64,000 nucleotides of DNA from Pseudomonas koreensis (GTDB lineage: Bacteria; Pseudomonadota; Gammaproteobacteria; Pseudomonadales; Pseudomonadaceae), in the NCBI RefSeq assembly GCF_024169245.1, contig NZ_JALJWP010000001.1, positions 5,248,501 to 5,312,500 on the forward strand, written 5' to 3'. The notes under the pieces were generated by a model. That model did no database searches. It was not told the DNA's origin and was given only the letters and a program-made list of their open reading frames with translations. How positions within the stretch are numbered: position 1 is the stretch's first letter; each line of letters opens with the position of its first letter. This document shows, piece by piece, positions 1 to 8,041 of this stretch. Made by a program: the position numbers and the translations under genes.

Positions 1-41
1 TGATCATTCTCGCGGGTGCCGTTTACGGACGGTAACTGCAT
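1..41 (-). CDS. Wzc-type polysaccharide tyrosine autokinase (N-terminal fragment)
   Basis: Only the first 13 codons are present, read leftwards from an ATG at 41 and still open at the window edge (MQLPSVNGTREND). The start lies 40 bases downstream of the tyrosine phosphatase gene on the same strand. That order, phosphatase then kinase, is typical of exopolysaccharide loci, where a Wzc-like inner-membrane co-polymerase/kinase is dephosphorylated by a Wzb-like phosphatase. The call rests on context and on the resemblance of these few residues to the N-termini of Pseudomonas polysaccharide tyrosine kinases. No domain is visible and the ribosome-binding site is weak. Confidence 0.45.
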   Translation of the reverse strand, partial: MQLPSVNGTREND

Positions 42-80
42 AAGTCTGTTCTTACCATTCACTGTTCTGAAGAATATTCA

Positions 81-521
81 TCAATGCCCGAGACGCTTTG
101 CCCATGAACTAACAGCATCTTCAATCAATGCGTGGGCATGAATAAACGCGGCCTTGCCTTGACGATACGGATCATGTATCTCGCGCTCGCTCTGCCATTT
201 TCCGAGCAGAAACACTTTGCCTCTGGCGTGCGAGGCGATCTTCAGCACTTGATTTACATGGGCCTTTTCCATGACCAGGATCAGGTCCGAGTCATTGACG
301 ATGTCCGAAGTCAGTTGCCGCGCCTTGAAAGCTTCGGCGCAGTGCCCGTGCTCTTCGAGAACCTGCCGCGCCGAAGCCTCAACGCCTTCGCCCACGCGGG
401 CGGACAGGCCCGCAGACGACACGGTGATGGCGGACGGGCCCAGCGCGTTGCGCAGCAGCAGTTCAGCCGTCGGACTTCGGCATATATTGCCCACGCAGAC
501 AACCAGGATCTTTTTGAACAA
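81..521 (-). CDS. Low-molecular-weight protein-tyrosine phosphatase (Wzb-like)
   Basis: This 146-residue protein has the family's usual length. The phosphatase P-loop is at the N-terminus: Cys9, five residues, then Arg15-Ser16 (CVGNICRS). The general-acid DPY motif is near residue 117. Enzymes of this family remove phosphate from tyrosine, typically from the C-terminal tyrosine cluster of a Wzc-type kinase that controls capsule or exopolysaccharide assembly. The start is a TTG, supported by an AGGAA eight bases upstream; no in-frame ATG lies near. A kinase-like reading frame begins 40 bases downstream, which supports a role in polysaccharide export rather than arsenate reduction, the other use of this fold. 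Confidence 0.9.
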   Translation of the reverse strand: MFKKILVVCVGNICRSPTAELLLRNALGPSAITVSSAGLSARVGEGVEASARQVLEEHGHCAEAFKARQLTSDIVNDSDLILVMEKAHVNQVLKIASHARGKVFLLGKWQSEREIHDPYRQGKAAFIHAHALIEDAVSSWAKRLGH

Positions 522-745
522 GTCTTGCTTTCCTGTGTAATATCAAACAGCCAACATGCCGCAAAAGTTAATGAACCCTCACGACTTTCCTGCACTCAGA
601 AATAGCTTCGCCCTGTTAGTACAGGAACATTAAGTACCACAGCGTTTTAAGCCGCCCCAACCACAATTAGCGGACTAAAAATAACTGTGATTTTCAGTTG
701 TTGTTTTCCTGACAAAAAATAACATTCACGCACTTAGTGCCATCA

Positions 746-769
746 CCGTTATCGGAAATTGAGTAACGG
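746..769. promoter_or_regulatory. Inverted repeat in the divergent phosphatase / hydrolase promoter region
   Basis: The 289 bases between the phosphatase (minus strand) and the hydrolase (plus strand) must hold both promoters. The one distinct element I see is CCGTTA, 12 bases, TAACGG, about 40 bases before the hydrolase start. No T-run follows, so it is not an obvious terminator. It could be an operator, but I do not recognise the regulator. Confidence 0.3.
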
Positions 770-810
770 GATAAATATTCGTAGTTGTCATTCTCTTCAG
801 GAGAGCAGAC

Positions 811-1767
811 ATGAAAACAGCACAGCGCAATAAACTCGCCGCCCTCGTACTGATGGCGATCGGTGCCACCAGTCAGGTTCATGCCAGTGAGCTGTTCCCC
901 AACCTTCCAGCGAAAACCATCGGCGTTCAGGTGAAGATCCAGAGCTTTACCGCCGCCGATGCCGCGCAGATCAAAGCAGCAGGTTTCAGCTTTGTGCGCT
1001 TCGGCGTGTGGAGCGACAGCCTCACCGCCAAGACCTATCAGAAACAGGTCAGCGACGCCTTCGCCGCCGCAGCTTCTGCCGGGCTGCCGGTGCTGCTGAC
1101 CGTGCGCGCAATCAAGGCATTGCCCGCCACTTCCCCCGCTGAACTGGACACGGCCGGCGGTAAGTTCGCCAACGCCGTAACCGGGCTGGAAAAGTCTTAC
1201 AGCTCGCAACTGGTCGCGATCGAAATCTGGAACGAGCCGGATCTGGAACCCTACTGGCCGACGCGCAATTTCGACACCACGTTCGTGCCGTTCATGGCTG
1301 GCATGTGCAAGGCCTTCGAAGGTCAGCCGCAAACGACACCACGGGTCGGCTTCGGCTTCGCCCGGCCGCCAAGCGCTGGCTCGGCTTCGACGGTGGCGTT
1401 GAAAAGCATCGTCAGCGATTACCCCAAATGCCTCAACGCGGTGTCCTATCACCCTTACGGCATGACCGCTACGCAGATCAGCAACGCGCAGACGTTTATC
1501 CAGCAGAACTTCAATCTGCCGGGGGTTATCAGTGAGTGGGGAGTTTCGGCCCTCGCCTCCAACGGCGGGCCTGAGGGGCAGGCGACCAGGATCAACGCGT
1601 TTATCGCTGACGTTAAACGTCTGACTATCCCGCTGACGTCTATCTACGAATGGCGCAATAGTGATTCAGGCAGCAACGATCGCGAGAAGAACTTCGGCTT
1701 TCTCACTTCGGACGGTCAGCCGAAACCGGCACGCTTGTCGGTAGAAGGCGTGTTGAACGCTGAGTAG
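811..1767 (+). CDS. Secreted glycoside hydrolase, clan GH-A type
   Basis: A 318-residue protein with a Sec signal peptide (basic start, hydrophobic stretch, likely cleavage after HAS near residue 26). The rest reads as a TIM-barrel glycosidase of clan GH-A. The acid/base glutamate sits in a WNEP motif near residue 144 and the probable nucleophile in ISEWG near residue 242, the usual strand-4 and strand-7 positions. The ATG follows a good AGGAGA. Its position opposite a Wzb/Wzc-type pair suggests a periplasmic hydrolase acting on the polymer made by that locus, comparable in role to PslG of the Psl system. The substrate and exact GH family cannot be read from the sequence. Confidence 0.75.
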   Translation: MKTAQRNKLAALVLMAIGATSQVHASELFPNLPAKTIGVQVKIQSFTAADAAQIKAAGFSFVRFGVWSDSLTAKTYQKQVSDAFAAAASAGLPVLLTVRAIKALPATSPAELDTAGGKFANAVTGLEKSYSSQLVAIEIWNEPDLEPYWPTRNFDTTFVPFMAGMCKAFEGQPQTTPRVGFGFARPPSAGSASTVALKSIVSDYPKCLNAVSYHPYGMTATQISNAQTFIQQNFNLPGVISEWGVSALASNGGPEGQATRINAFIADVKRLTIPLTSIYEWRNSDSGSNDREKNFGFLTSDGQPKPARLSVEGVLNAE

Positions 1768-1774
1768 GCTTTGG

Positions 1775-1806
1775 GCAACCGGTCTGTTCACAGGTCGGTT
1801 GCTTTG
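1775..1806 (+). terminator. Probable terminator after the glycoside hydrolase
   Basis: GCAACCG pairs with CGGTTGC across a 14-base loop, followed by a short TTT. It lies just after the hydrolase stop. The weak T-run makes it a modest candidate. Confidence 0.4.
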
Positions 1807-1969
1807 AACCTGTGGGCTGTTTTGGCATCGTATTCAGCGACACCGCGCCCCGCCTTTCAAACAATCGTTTTCAGGTTGTTGCCGCAGGGGCCATCGATCC
1901 ACGAATGCACCCTTGAGTGCCCGTCAGCGCTCGGGTAATGTCTTCAGACCCATAGGATAGAGCACGCCC

Positions 1970-2896
1970 ATGACTTCCAAGCTGGAACAACTCAAACAGT
2001 TCACCACCGTGGTTGCCGACACCGGCGACTTCGAAGCGATCGCCCGGGTCAAACCGGTCGACGCCACCACCAACCCTTCCCTGCTGCTCAAGGCCTCGGC
2101 GATTCACGGTTACGCCGAACTGCTGAACGATTGCGTCCGCGACTGCAAGGGCGATGTCGGCCTGGCCAGCGACCGTTTCGGCGTTGCCGTGGGCAAGGAA
2201 ATTCTCAACGTGGTTCCGGGCCGCATCTCCACCGAAGTGGATGCGCGTCTGTCCTTCGACCAGGACGCGATCCTCAAGCGTGCACACCGCCTGATCGAGC
2301 TGTACGACAAGGCTGGCGTCGGCCGCGACCGCGTACTGATCAAGATCGCCTCGACCTGGGAAGGCATCCGCGCCGCCGAGATCCTCGAGAAAGAAGGCAT
2401 CCAGACCAACCTGACCCTGCTGTTCTCCTTCGCCCAGGCCGCCGCCTGCGCCGACGCCGGCGTGTTCCTGATTTCGCCGTTCGTGGGCCGCATCTACGAC
2501 TGGTACAAGAAAGCCAACGGCAACGACTACACCGGTGCCGATGATCCGGGCGTCCAGTCGGTGACGCGCATCTACAACTACTACAAGGCCAATGACTACA
2601 AGACCGTGGTCATGGGCGCGAGCTTCCGCAACATCAACCAGATCGAACAACTGGCCGGCTGCGATCGCCTGACCATCAGCCCGGAACTGCTGGAGAAGCT
2701 GGCCGCCGACACCGGCAAGCTGGAACGCAAACTGGCGCCGGGCAATGCCGGTGAAGCGCGTCTGAGCCTCAACGAAGCGCAGTTCCGCTGGTTGTCCAAC
2801 GAAGACGCGATGGCCACCGAGAAACTGGCTGAAGGCATCCGTCAGTTCGCTCGCGACCAGGAGAAGCTCGAAGCGTTGCTGCAGGCCAAGCTGTGA
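1970..2896 (+). CDS. tal: Transaldolase (TalB type)
   Basis: The 308-residue protein matches class I transaldolases throughout: DATTNPSL near residue 34, the Schiff-base lysine in [10 protein letters not shown] (about Lys125), and the TNLTLLFS strand. It moves a dihydroxyacetone unit between sedoheptulose-7-phosphate and glyceraldehyde-3-phosphate in the non-oxidative pentose phosphate pathway, in the cytoplasm. It stands alone on the plus strand, closed by a strong terminator. The ATG follows AGGA at a slightly long distance. RssC and RssB lie convergently downstream, an arrangement I recall from P. aeruginosa as well. Confidence 0.97.
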   Translation: MTSKLEQLKQFTTVVADTGDFEAIARVKPVDATTNPSLLLKASAIHGYAELLNDCVRDCKGDVGLASDRFGVAVGKEILNVVPGRISTEVDARLSFDQDAILKRAHRLIELYDKAGVGRDRVLIKIASTWEGIRAAEILEKEGIQTNLTLLFSFAQAAACADAGVFLISPFVGRIYDWYKKANGNDYTGADDPGVQSVTRIYNYYKANDYKTVVMGASFRNINQIEQLAGCDRLTISPELLEKLAADTGKLERKLAPGNAGEARLSLNEAQFRWLSNEDAMATEKLAEGIRQFARDQEKLEALLQAKL

Positions 2897-2914
2897 TTTG
2901 AGTTGGTAGAACGC

Positions 2915-2949
2915 AAAAAGGGCGAACCTTCACAGGTTCGCCCTTTTTC
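2915..2949. terminator. Intrinsic terminator after tal (bidirectional)
   Basis: A 10-bp stem (GGGCGAACCT / AGGTTCGCCC) has an A-run before it and TTTTT after it, so it can stop transcription from both strands. It separates tal from the convergent rssBC operon. Confidence 0.9.
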
Positions 2950-2986
2950 ATTCTGCATTGAGAGGCGCGTTGACCGAACTGAAGCC

Positions 2987-3062
2987 TTCGCGAGCAAGCT
3001 CGCTCCCACAAGGGGATCTGTGATCGACACTGATCCAGTGTGGGAGCGAGCTTGCTCGCGAA
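2987..3062. repeat. REP doublet (REPIN-like), GTGGGAGCGAGC family
   Basis: Two near-perfect inverted copies of a 24-base unit (TGTGGGAGCGAGCTTGCTCG and its continuation) flank a 28-base spacer. Each unit is itself palindromic around the GCGAGC/GCTCGC core. This is the typical form of REP doublets mobilised by RAYT transposases in fluorescent pseudomonads. Copies with the same head occur at 19618 and 28369. Confidence 0.85.
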
Positions 3063-3094
3063 GAGGCCGGCCCAGACACCATCAATCCACGAGA

Positions 3095-3577
3095 TCAGTG
3101 TCTTTCGAGGGCATTCACCAGATCATGAAACGCCTCACGATTGGAATCGTTCAGGCCCATGAGAATCTTGTGCGCTTCCAGCACTTTGATTCGCACCACT
3201 TCTTCCGATTGATCCTGATCGGGCAGGTCATCCAGGCACTCCGGGCACGGCACCGGGTGGTTGACGATGTTGAACACCTGCTCGAAGCCCATCGACTGCA
3301 ACAGCCGGGTGATGTCTTCGTGGGTGGTGACAACCGTCGGCAACAGACCGACCTTCTGCCGTGACAGGATCGACAGTTTGGCCAGCAGGCCGAGGGTGGT
3401 GCTGTCGATGCTGCGGGTTTCGGTCAAATCGATCACGATCGCGTTGAAGTTCAGCGCGGTGAAGATTTTCTCAATAGTCGCATCCAACGCCGAACACAGG
3501 GTCAGGCGAACTTCACCGACGAACTTCAGGACGAAGGTGCCGTCCTGCTCGGCGAACTGGATTCTACCGGTACTCAT
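3095..3577 (-). CDS. rssC: STAS-domain anti-sigma factor antagonist RssC
   Basis: This 160-residue protein has an N-terminal STAS domain (about residues 1-100). The phospho-acceptor Ser is in DSTTLGLL at about residue 59, where SpoIIAA-like antagonists are phosphorylated. The C-terminal 55 residues are acidic and helical, beyond a minimal STAS domain. It overlaps the end of rssB by 4 bases, so the two are translationally coupled and should form a partner switch in which the RssB phosphatase controls RssC phosphorylation. In pseudomonads the pair is linked to control of RpoS stability. The name follows position beside tal and the match to that family. Confidence 0.85.
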   Translation of the reverse strand: MSTGRIQFAEQDGTFVLKFVGEVRLTLCSALDATIEKIFTALNFNAIVIDLTETRSIDSTTLGLLAKLSILSRQKVGLLPTVVTTHEDITRLLQSMGFEQVFNIVNHPVPCPECLDDLPDQDQSEEVVRIKVLEAHKILMGLNDSNREAFHDLVNALERH

Positions 3578-4758
3578 TGAAGATTCCTGCTCAACACCAA
3601 CAGGGCGATATCATCCGGCATCTCCCCTAGCGTGGCCAAACCAAACACTTGCCGCAGACCATCCAGGCTGCCGCCCGCTGACTTCACCCGTTCAGGCAAA
3701 GCAGCCTCTTTTTCTTTGAGCGTTGCTTCCGGCAAAAGGTCCAGAATGCCATCAGACATCAGCGTCAGGCTGAACGTCGGCGGCAGCTCAAGCACGTGGT
3801 CTTCGTAGGTGGCTTCATTGAACAGCCCCACCGGCAGACCACGGCCTTCGAGATAACGAACATTGTCAGGCGTGTACAACACAGGCAACGGCAGATGGCC
3901 GCCGATGCTATAGGTCAACAAACCGGTCTCCTCGTCGATGACTCCACCGACCATTGTGACGTGTTTACCCAGCTTACAACTGATCAGCCCCCGGTTGATA
4001 TGACCGAGCACTTCCGAAGGCTTGAACTCCGGCAAGGTGCCGCTGCGTTTCGACTCGAAGAGCAAACGCGTGGTCATGAACTTCAACAGCACGGTGACGA
4101 AGGCGGATGACGCGCCATGCCCGGAAACATCCGCCAGATAGAACGCGACCCGGCGCTCGTCGACGCGGAAATAGTCGACAAAATCACCCGACAGGTACAA
4201 CGACGGGATGATCTGGTGGGCAAAGTTGAATTCGTCGATGCTCCACGGGCTTTCCGGCAGCATGTTCATCTGTACCTGGCGACCGGCGTTCTGGTCTTCC
4301 TGGAGCAGGTTCAGACTGGCTTCGAGCTCGCGGTTGGCCTTCTCCAGCTTCTCGCGGTAACGCTGGTTTTCCAGCAGCAGCCGCGCACGATCCAGGGCCC
4401 GGCGCACAGAGTGCTCGAGCACAGCCAGATCTTCGAGAGGCTTGATCAGGTAATCCGCCGCGCCGAGGCGCAGGGCCTCGACCGCGTCGTTCATCACTCC
4501 GGCGCCCGAGACCACGATCACCGGTGTCTCTGGCGAGCGCTCGGTGACCTGACGGATCAGTTCGAGACCGCCCATCTGCGGCATGCGCAGATCGCAGATC
4601 ACCAGATCGGGCTCGTCTTGCTCGAATACCTGAAGACCCTGTTGACCGTTGCCGGCCTGCAGGACGCTGAAACCACTGTCTTCCAGATAGGCCGCGAGGC
4701 TCGCGCGCACTACCTCGTCATCATCGATTATCAGCAGCGTGGCACTGGTTTTTGGCAT
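3574..4758 (-). CDS. rssB: Response regulator with PP2C phosphatase output, RssB
   Basis: 394 residues: a receiver domain (about 1-125, phospho-acceptor Asp56 in VICDLRMP, conserved Lys in YLIKPL), a coiled-coil linker (about 130-175), then a SpoIIE/PP2C Ser/Thr phosphatase domain (about 190-392). The phosphatase metal ligands are visible in LADVSGHG, SDGILDL and PDDIALLV. This is the Pseudomonas-type RssB, whose output domain is a phosphatase, unlike the degenerate one of Escherichia coli. Signals arriving through Asp56 should change dephosphorylation of the adjacent RssC. No cognate histidine kinase lies nearby. Confidence 0.88.
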   Translation of the reverse strand: MPKTSATLLIIDDDEVVRASLAAYLEDSGFSVLQAGNGQQGLQVFEQDEPDLVICDLRMPQMGGLELIRQVTERSPETPVIVVSGAGVMNDAVEALRLGAADYLIKPLEDLAVLEHSVRRALDRARLLLENQRYREKLEKANRELEASLNLLQEDQNAGRQVQMNMLPESPWSIDEFNFAHQIIPSLYLSGDFVDYFRVDERRVAFYLADVSGHGASSAFVTVLLKFMTTRLLFESKRSGTLPEFKPSEVLGHINRGLISCKLGKHVTMVGGVIDEETGLLTYSIGGHLPLPVLYTPDNVRYLEGRGLPVGLFNEATYEDHVLELPPTFSLTLMSDGILDLLPEATLKEKEAALPERVKSAGGSLDGLRQVFGLATLGEMPDDIALLVLSRNLQ

Positions 4759-5102
4759 GTGGGCAAACGGCGCCAGAATTAGGTTGGCGTAGTGAGCGGG
4801 GCAACGGCCCTGCGCAGACTACTGGATTCGCTTTCTAGCCTCTCTGCTGCAGCGCTTTCAAGCATTCGCCTGGCGCGCGGTTTTAAACAGAGGTGCCCTT
4901 CTAAGGCGCAGACGGTACTCCCATCCGCAGAGCGTTTCAAGCATGCGCCGATTGTCGCTCGACGACTTTGTTTGTCAAATCACCGGGAGTTATAAGAACC
5001 CCTCTAAACGTAACCCGATGGAAGGTAGCGACGCTCGCTGGCGCTGCTCTGCTGCTGACAAAAAAGGCGACCCGAGGGTCGCCTTCCTGGCAGCGGTCGA
5101 AA
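4759..5102. other. Intergenic region holding the rssB promoter and mlaA terminator
   Basis: 344 bases without a credible gene. On the minus strand the mlaA transcript ends at a clear intrinsic terminator at 5059-5087 (GGCGACCC, short loop, GGGTCGCC, then a T-run on that strand). The rest should contain the rssBC promoter. Short open frames here have no ribosome-binding sites and no family resemblance. Confidence 0.7.
5059..5087 (-). terminator. Intrinsic terminator after mlaA
   Basis: An 8-bp GC-rich stem with a two-base loop at 5066-5083. Seven positions downstream on the minus strand are nearly all T. It lies 16 bases after the mlaA stop. Confidence 0.85.
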
Positions 5103-5792
5103 TCAGAAATCGTCTTCGACCTGACCATCCTTCACCTTGAACTCGCGGTTCTGCAGGTAAGCGTTGCGGATGAAGGTGTACTTGTCGCCGCTGATCAGCT
5201 TCTCGCTCGACAGCAGGCTGGCGCGGGTGTCGACGATATTGAGGCCGAAGATCGAGTTACGCGTCGGCACGTGATCGATGTAGCGGTACATGCCGGTGTA
5301 GCTGTCGACGTACTTCGACGGTGCGTCACGCAGGGTGCTCGGGCCCATCAGCGGCAGCATCACGTACGGGCCGCTGCCCACGCCCCAATAACCGAGGGTC
5401 TGACCGAAGTCTTCGTCACTGCGGTTCAAGCCCATCTGGGTGCCGACATCGAAAAAGCCGAGCAGACCGAAGGTGGTGTTGAAAATCAGTCGGGCGGTAT
5501 CAACGCCGGCAGCAGCCGGTTTGGCCTGCAGAATGTTGTTCGCCAGGTTGGTGACGTCACCGACGTTGCGGAACATGTTGTGAATGCCGTCTTCAACGAA
5601 CTGCGGAGTGATGAACTCATAACCCTGCGCCAATGGCTTCAACGCGTAAGTGTCAACGAAGTCGTTGAACTGGAAAATCGGCCGGTTGACGCTTTCCCAA
5701 GGGTCTTCTTCGGTGGCCGCCTGGGTGGCGAACGGCGCCAGCAACAGGCTGGCACAAACACTTAGCTGAGCGAGCGAAGGGCTCCAGCGCAT
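5103..5792 (-). CDS. mlaA: MlaA / VacJ family outer-membrane lipid transport protein
   Basis: 229 residues from the ATG at 5792, chosen because GGAG lies 8 bases upstream; a longer frame begins at 5894 without support. MlaA-family signatures include DPWESVNRPIFQFND after the signal peptide, a GPYVMLPL-type segment and TLRDAPSKYVD. MlaA sits in the outer membrane and passes mislocalised phospholipids to the MlaC shuttle. The usual lipobox is not evident: the leader ends in ATQA-ATEED, a signal peptidase I site, and its only Cys is preceded by Val. It may therefore be non-lipidated. The mlaFEDCB genes are not in this window. Confidence 0.9.
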   Translation of the reverse strand: MRWSPSLAQLSVCASLLLAPFATQAATEEDPWESVNRPIFQFNDFVDTYALKPLAQGYEFITPQFVEDGIHNMFRNVGDVTNLANNILQAKPAAAGVDTARLIFNTTFGLLGFFDVGTQMGLNRSDEDFGQTLGYWGVGSGPYVMLPLMGPSTLRDAPSKYVDSYTGMYRYIDHVPTRNSIFGLNIVDTRASLLSSEKLISGDKYTFIRNAYLQNREFKVKDGQVEDDF

Positions 5793-5991
5793 AGAAAAAC
5801 TCCTTGGATTTGATACTGGCGCGGACCTCTCGGCCCGGACATTAAGGCCGCTAGTATAAGCGTAAACGGCAATTTGGGCAGTCTGCCGCTGCAAGGATAT
5901 GCAGGAAGTTTCCTACGTCGTCTTTCACAGGGCTGTCATGCAACTGTCACCCGCGCGCCATAGCCTTGAGCGTTATTTCAGGGACGTTGCC

Positions 5992-6612
5992 ATGACTCAC
6001 GCCGAAACCTTGCCCGTCGCCGCGCCCAGTCTGACTGCCGTGCTGTTCGGCCTGAGCGGTTGCCTGGTGGATTTCGGTGCCCGCGCCGCGCAACAGCTCA
6101 ACGCCCGGCCGGAACACGCCGAAACCACGCCCGGCGCGCTCGATAGCCTGAAGAGCTTGCAACGCCAGGGAATTCCCTGCGCGTGGCTCGATGAATTGCC
6201 CCCTGCCCTCGCTCAGCCACTGGCCGCCTCGCTGCCGGACTGGATCAAACCGACGCAACATTCAGCAACAATGAATCCATGGCCAGCCCCGAATGCCTGC
6301 TGGCAAGCATTGATGGATCTGAACATCGACCGCCTCGATGGCTGCGTCCTGGTCAGCGGTGAACCGCGCCTGTTACAGGCCGGCCTGAATGCCGGATTAT
6401 GGACGATCGGTCTGGCGTCCTGCGGCTCGCTGTGCGGCCTGAGCCCGAGCGAATGGCAGGCACTCTCACAAAAGGAGCGCGAACAGTTGCGCGGCAAGGC
6501 CACTGTGCAGTTATTCAGCCTTGGTGTGCATTCGGCGATCGATCATCTCGGCGAACTGGATGCCTGCCTTGCCGACATCAGCTCGCGCCGCGCCAAAGGC
6601 GAAAAGCCCTGA
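5992..6612 (+). CDS. Phosphonatase-like HAD protein lacking catalytic residues
   Basis: 206 residues from the ATG at 5992 (GGGA upstream). The order of motifs follows phosphonoacetaldehyde hydrolase (PhnX): N-terminal AVLFGLSGCLVDFG aligns with PhnX FDWAGTTVDYG, and the C-terminal half keeps the GLNAGLWTIGLA, GLS-x-x-EW and VHSAIDHLGEL segments. The Asp nucleophile is Gly20, the later GD motif reads GE, and the roughly 80-residue cap that carries the Schiff-base Lys is almost absent. Phosphonatase chemistry should be impossible. The protein is probably a binding or regulatory relative, as in the PA2803-type proteins I recall at this locus in P. aeruginosa. It diverges from mlaA. Confidence 0.8.
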   Translation: MTHAETLPVAAPSLTAVLFGLSGCLVDFGARAAQQLNARPEHAETTPGALDSLKSLQRQGIPCAWLDELPPALAQPLAASLPDWIKPTQHSATMNPWPAPNACWQALMDLNIDRLDGCVLVSGEPRLLQAGLNAGLWTIGLASCGSLCGLSPSEWQALSQKEREQLRGKATVQLFSLGVHSAIDHLGELDACLADISSRRAKGEKP

Positions 6613-6720
6613 CCGACGTCATGCAGGTTCGCCGAGAGTGGATTAATCTAAAGGTCAGCCATAGACCTTTGGCGCGCGGCTGCGGTCAATGCCAGTGCCT
6701 ATTGATAAAAGGAAACCACC

Positions 6721-6984
6721 ATGCCCGCCCAAGAACTGCAAAAACAGCTCGATACCCTGCGCGAGCAGCTGGAACAGAATCCTCCGCTGTCGGAAGTCGA
6801 GCGTGAAGATCTGCATGCACTGATGGCGCAGATCGAATCGGAAATCCAGCTGGAAACTGCCACCCAGGACGCGAGCATCGCCGATGGCGTGAACCTGGCA
6901 GTCGAGCGCTTCGAAGTCGAACACCCGGCGATCGCCGGCACCCTGCGCAATATCATGAACACGCTGGGCAGCATGGGCATCTGA
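6721..6984 (+). CDS. DUF4404 family small protein
   Basis: 87 residues, mostly charged amphipathic helix (MPAQELQKQLDTLREQLEQN), then a short conserved tail with a small hydrophobic C-terminus. No signal peptide or catalytic motif is visible. The ATG follows AAAGGA. It is conserved at this position between the phosphonatase-like gene and queF in pseudomonads. The likely form is an alpha-helical hairpin or oligomer; the function is unknown. A strong terminator follows. Confidence 0.75.
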   Translation: MPAQELQKQLDTLREQLEQNPPLSEVEREDLHALMAQIESEIQLETATQDASIADGVNLAVERFEVEHPAIAGTLRNIMNTLGSMGI

Positions 6985-6997
6985 TGCCCCCGTGCAC

Positions 6998-7031
6998 AAA
7001 AAAGCCCTGCCAGCGATGGCAGGGCTTTTTC
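6998..7031. terminator. Intrinsic terminator after the DUF4404 gene
   Basis: Stem AGCCCTGCCA / TGGCAGGGCT with a short loop, preceded by an A-run and followed by TTTTT. It probably works in both directions, also closing queF beyond the repeat. Confidence 0.9.
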
Positions 7032-7057
7032 ATTTCCACAATTTGAAACGCAATCTC

Positions 7058-7149
7058 CTGTAGGAGTGAGCCTGCTCGCGATAGCGGTGGACCAGTCGAC
7101 ATCAATGGTGAATGTCAGTCAGCTATCGCGAGCAGGCTCACTCCTACAG
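7058..7149. repeat. REP doublet, GTAGGAGTGAGCCTGCTCGCGAT family
   Basis: Inverted 28-base arms (starting CTGTAGGAGTGAGCCTGCTC) flank a spacer of about 35 bases. The arm core TGCTCGCGA is shared with the GTGGGAGCGAGC family but the head differs. The right arm abuts the queF stop codon exactly. A second member is at 44779. Confidence 0.85.
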
Positions 7150-7980
7150 TTACTGACGCACCAGACGATGGTTCGGCAGTTGCACCTCTTCGGTGCTGCG
7201 ATACGGATTGATATCCAGCCCACCCCGGCGAACGTAACGTGCAAATACGGTGAGCTTTTCAGGTTTCAACAACCGCTGCAGATCAAGAAAAATCCGCTCA
7301 ACGCATTGCTCGTGGAAGTCCGAGTGCTGGCGGAAGCTGACGATGTATTCCAGCAGGCTGGCGTGATCCAGCTCTGCGCCGCGATATTCCACCACCACGC
7401 TGCCCCAGTCCGGCTGGCTGGTCACCGGGCAGTTGGATTTGAGCAGATGGCTGTGCACGCTCTCTTCAACGATTCGCGAATCGTCGCAACGCAGCAATTC
7501 CGGGCGCGGATGTTCGTAGTTGCTGACACTGATATCCAGATCGTCGATGCACACGCCCGGCAGTGCCACGACGCCTTCAGCCTCAACGTCCTTCAAACTG
7601 CGAACCCGCACGCCCACCGGTTTGCCGGCGGCGGCAGACAGATCCTTGACCAGCGTCGCCTCCAGCGTGGCGACGTCGGCGAACGGCGTCTGGTTCAGCG
7701 AGTTGAGGTACAGCTTGAACGACTTCGATTCGATGATGTTCGGCGAGTCCGCCGGGATGCTGAATTCAGCGATCGCCACCACCGGTTTGCCCGATGGCAG
7801 CAGCCACGACAGCTCGAAGCAGTTCCAGAAATCCACACCTTTGTACGGCAGGGTTTCGGCGGTCAGGCCCAGCTCGGCCCATTTCGCGGTGCGCGGAATC
7901 GGGAACAGCAGGGACGGCGTATAAGTGGCGATGTATTCGCTGGATTTGCCCAGCGGCGAATGTTCGGCTGCGGGATGCAT
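7150..7980 (-). CDS. queF: NADPH-dependent 7-cyano-7-deazaguanine reductase
   Basis: 276 residues, the long two-domain (YqcD-type) form of QueF. The QueF substrate motif is seen as [15 protein letters not shown] near residues 89-103, and the catalytic Cys is about residue 184 in [13 protein letters not shown]. It reduces preQ0 to preQ1 in queuosine biosynthesis for tRNA wobble position 34. It is a single gene on the minus strand. I see no preQ1 riboswitch in the 60 bases upstream. Confidence 0.96.
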   Translation of the reverse strand: MHPAAEHSPLGKSSEYIATYTPSLLFPIPRTAKWAELGLTAETLPYKGVDFWNCFELSWLLPSGKPVVAIAEFSIPADSPNIIESKSFKLYLNSLNQTPFADVATLEATLVKDLSAAAGKPVGVRVRSLKDVEAEGVVALPGVCIDDLDISVSNYEHPRPELLRCDDSRIVEESVHSHLLKSNCPVTSQPDWGSVVVEYRGAELDHASLLEYIVSFRQHSDFHEQCVERIFLDLQRLLKPEKLTVFARYVRRGGLDINPYRSTEEVQLPNHRLVRQ

Positions 7981-8041
7981 GGCGGAAACCTGACTGAATA
8001 ATCAGCGGATTCTACCAGCCTTTGCCCGCGCCTTTGAGTGC

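Noticed and set aside
4792..5140. Small frames in the rssB-mlaA gap
   Set aside because: No ribosome site, biased composition, and overlap with the mlaA terminator.
7981..8041. preQ1 riboswitch ahead of queF
   Set aside because: The 60 bases upstream of the queF start show no C-rich pseudoknot pattern and no terminator or anti-terminator.
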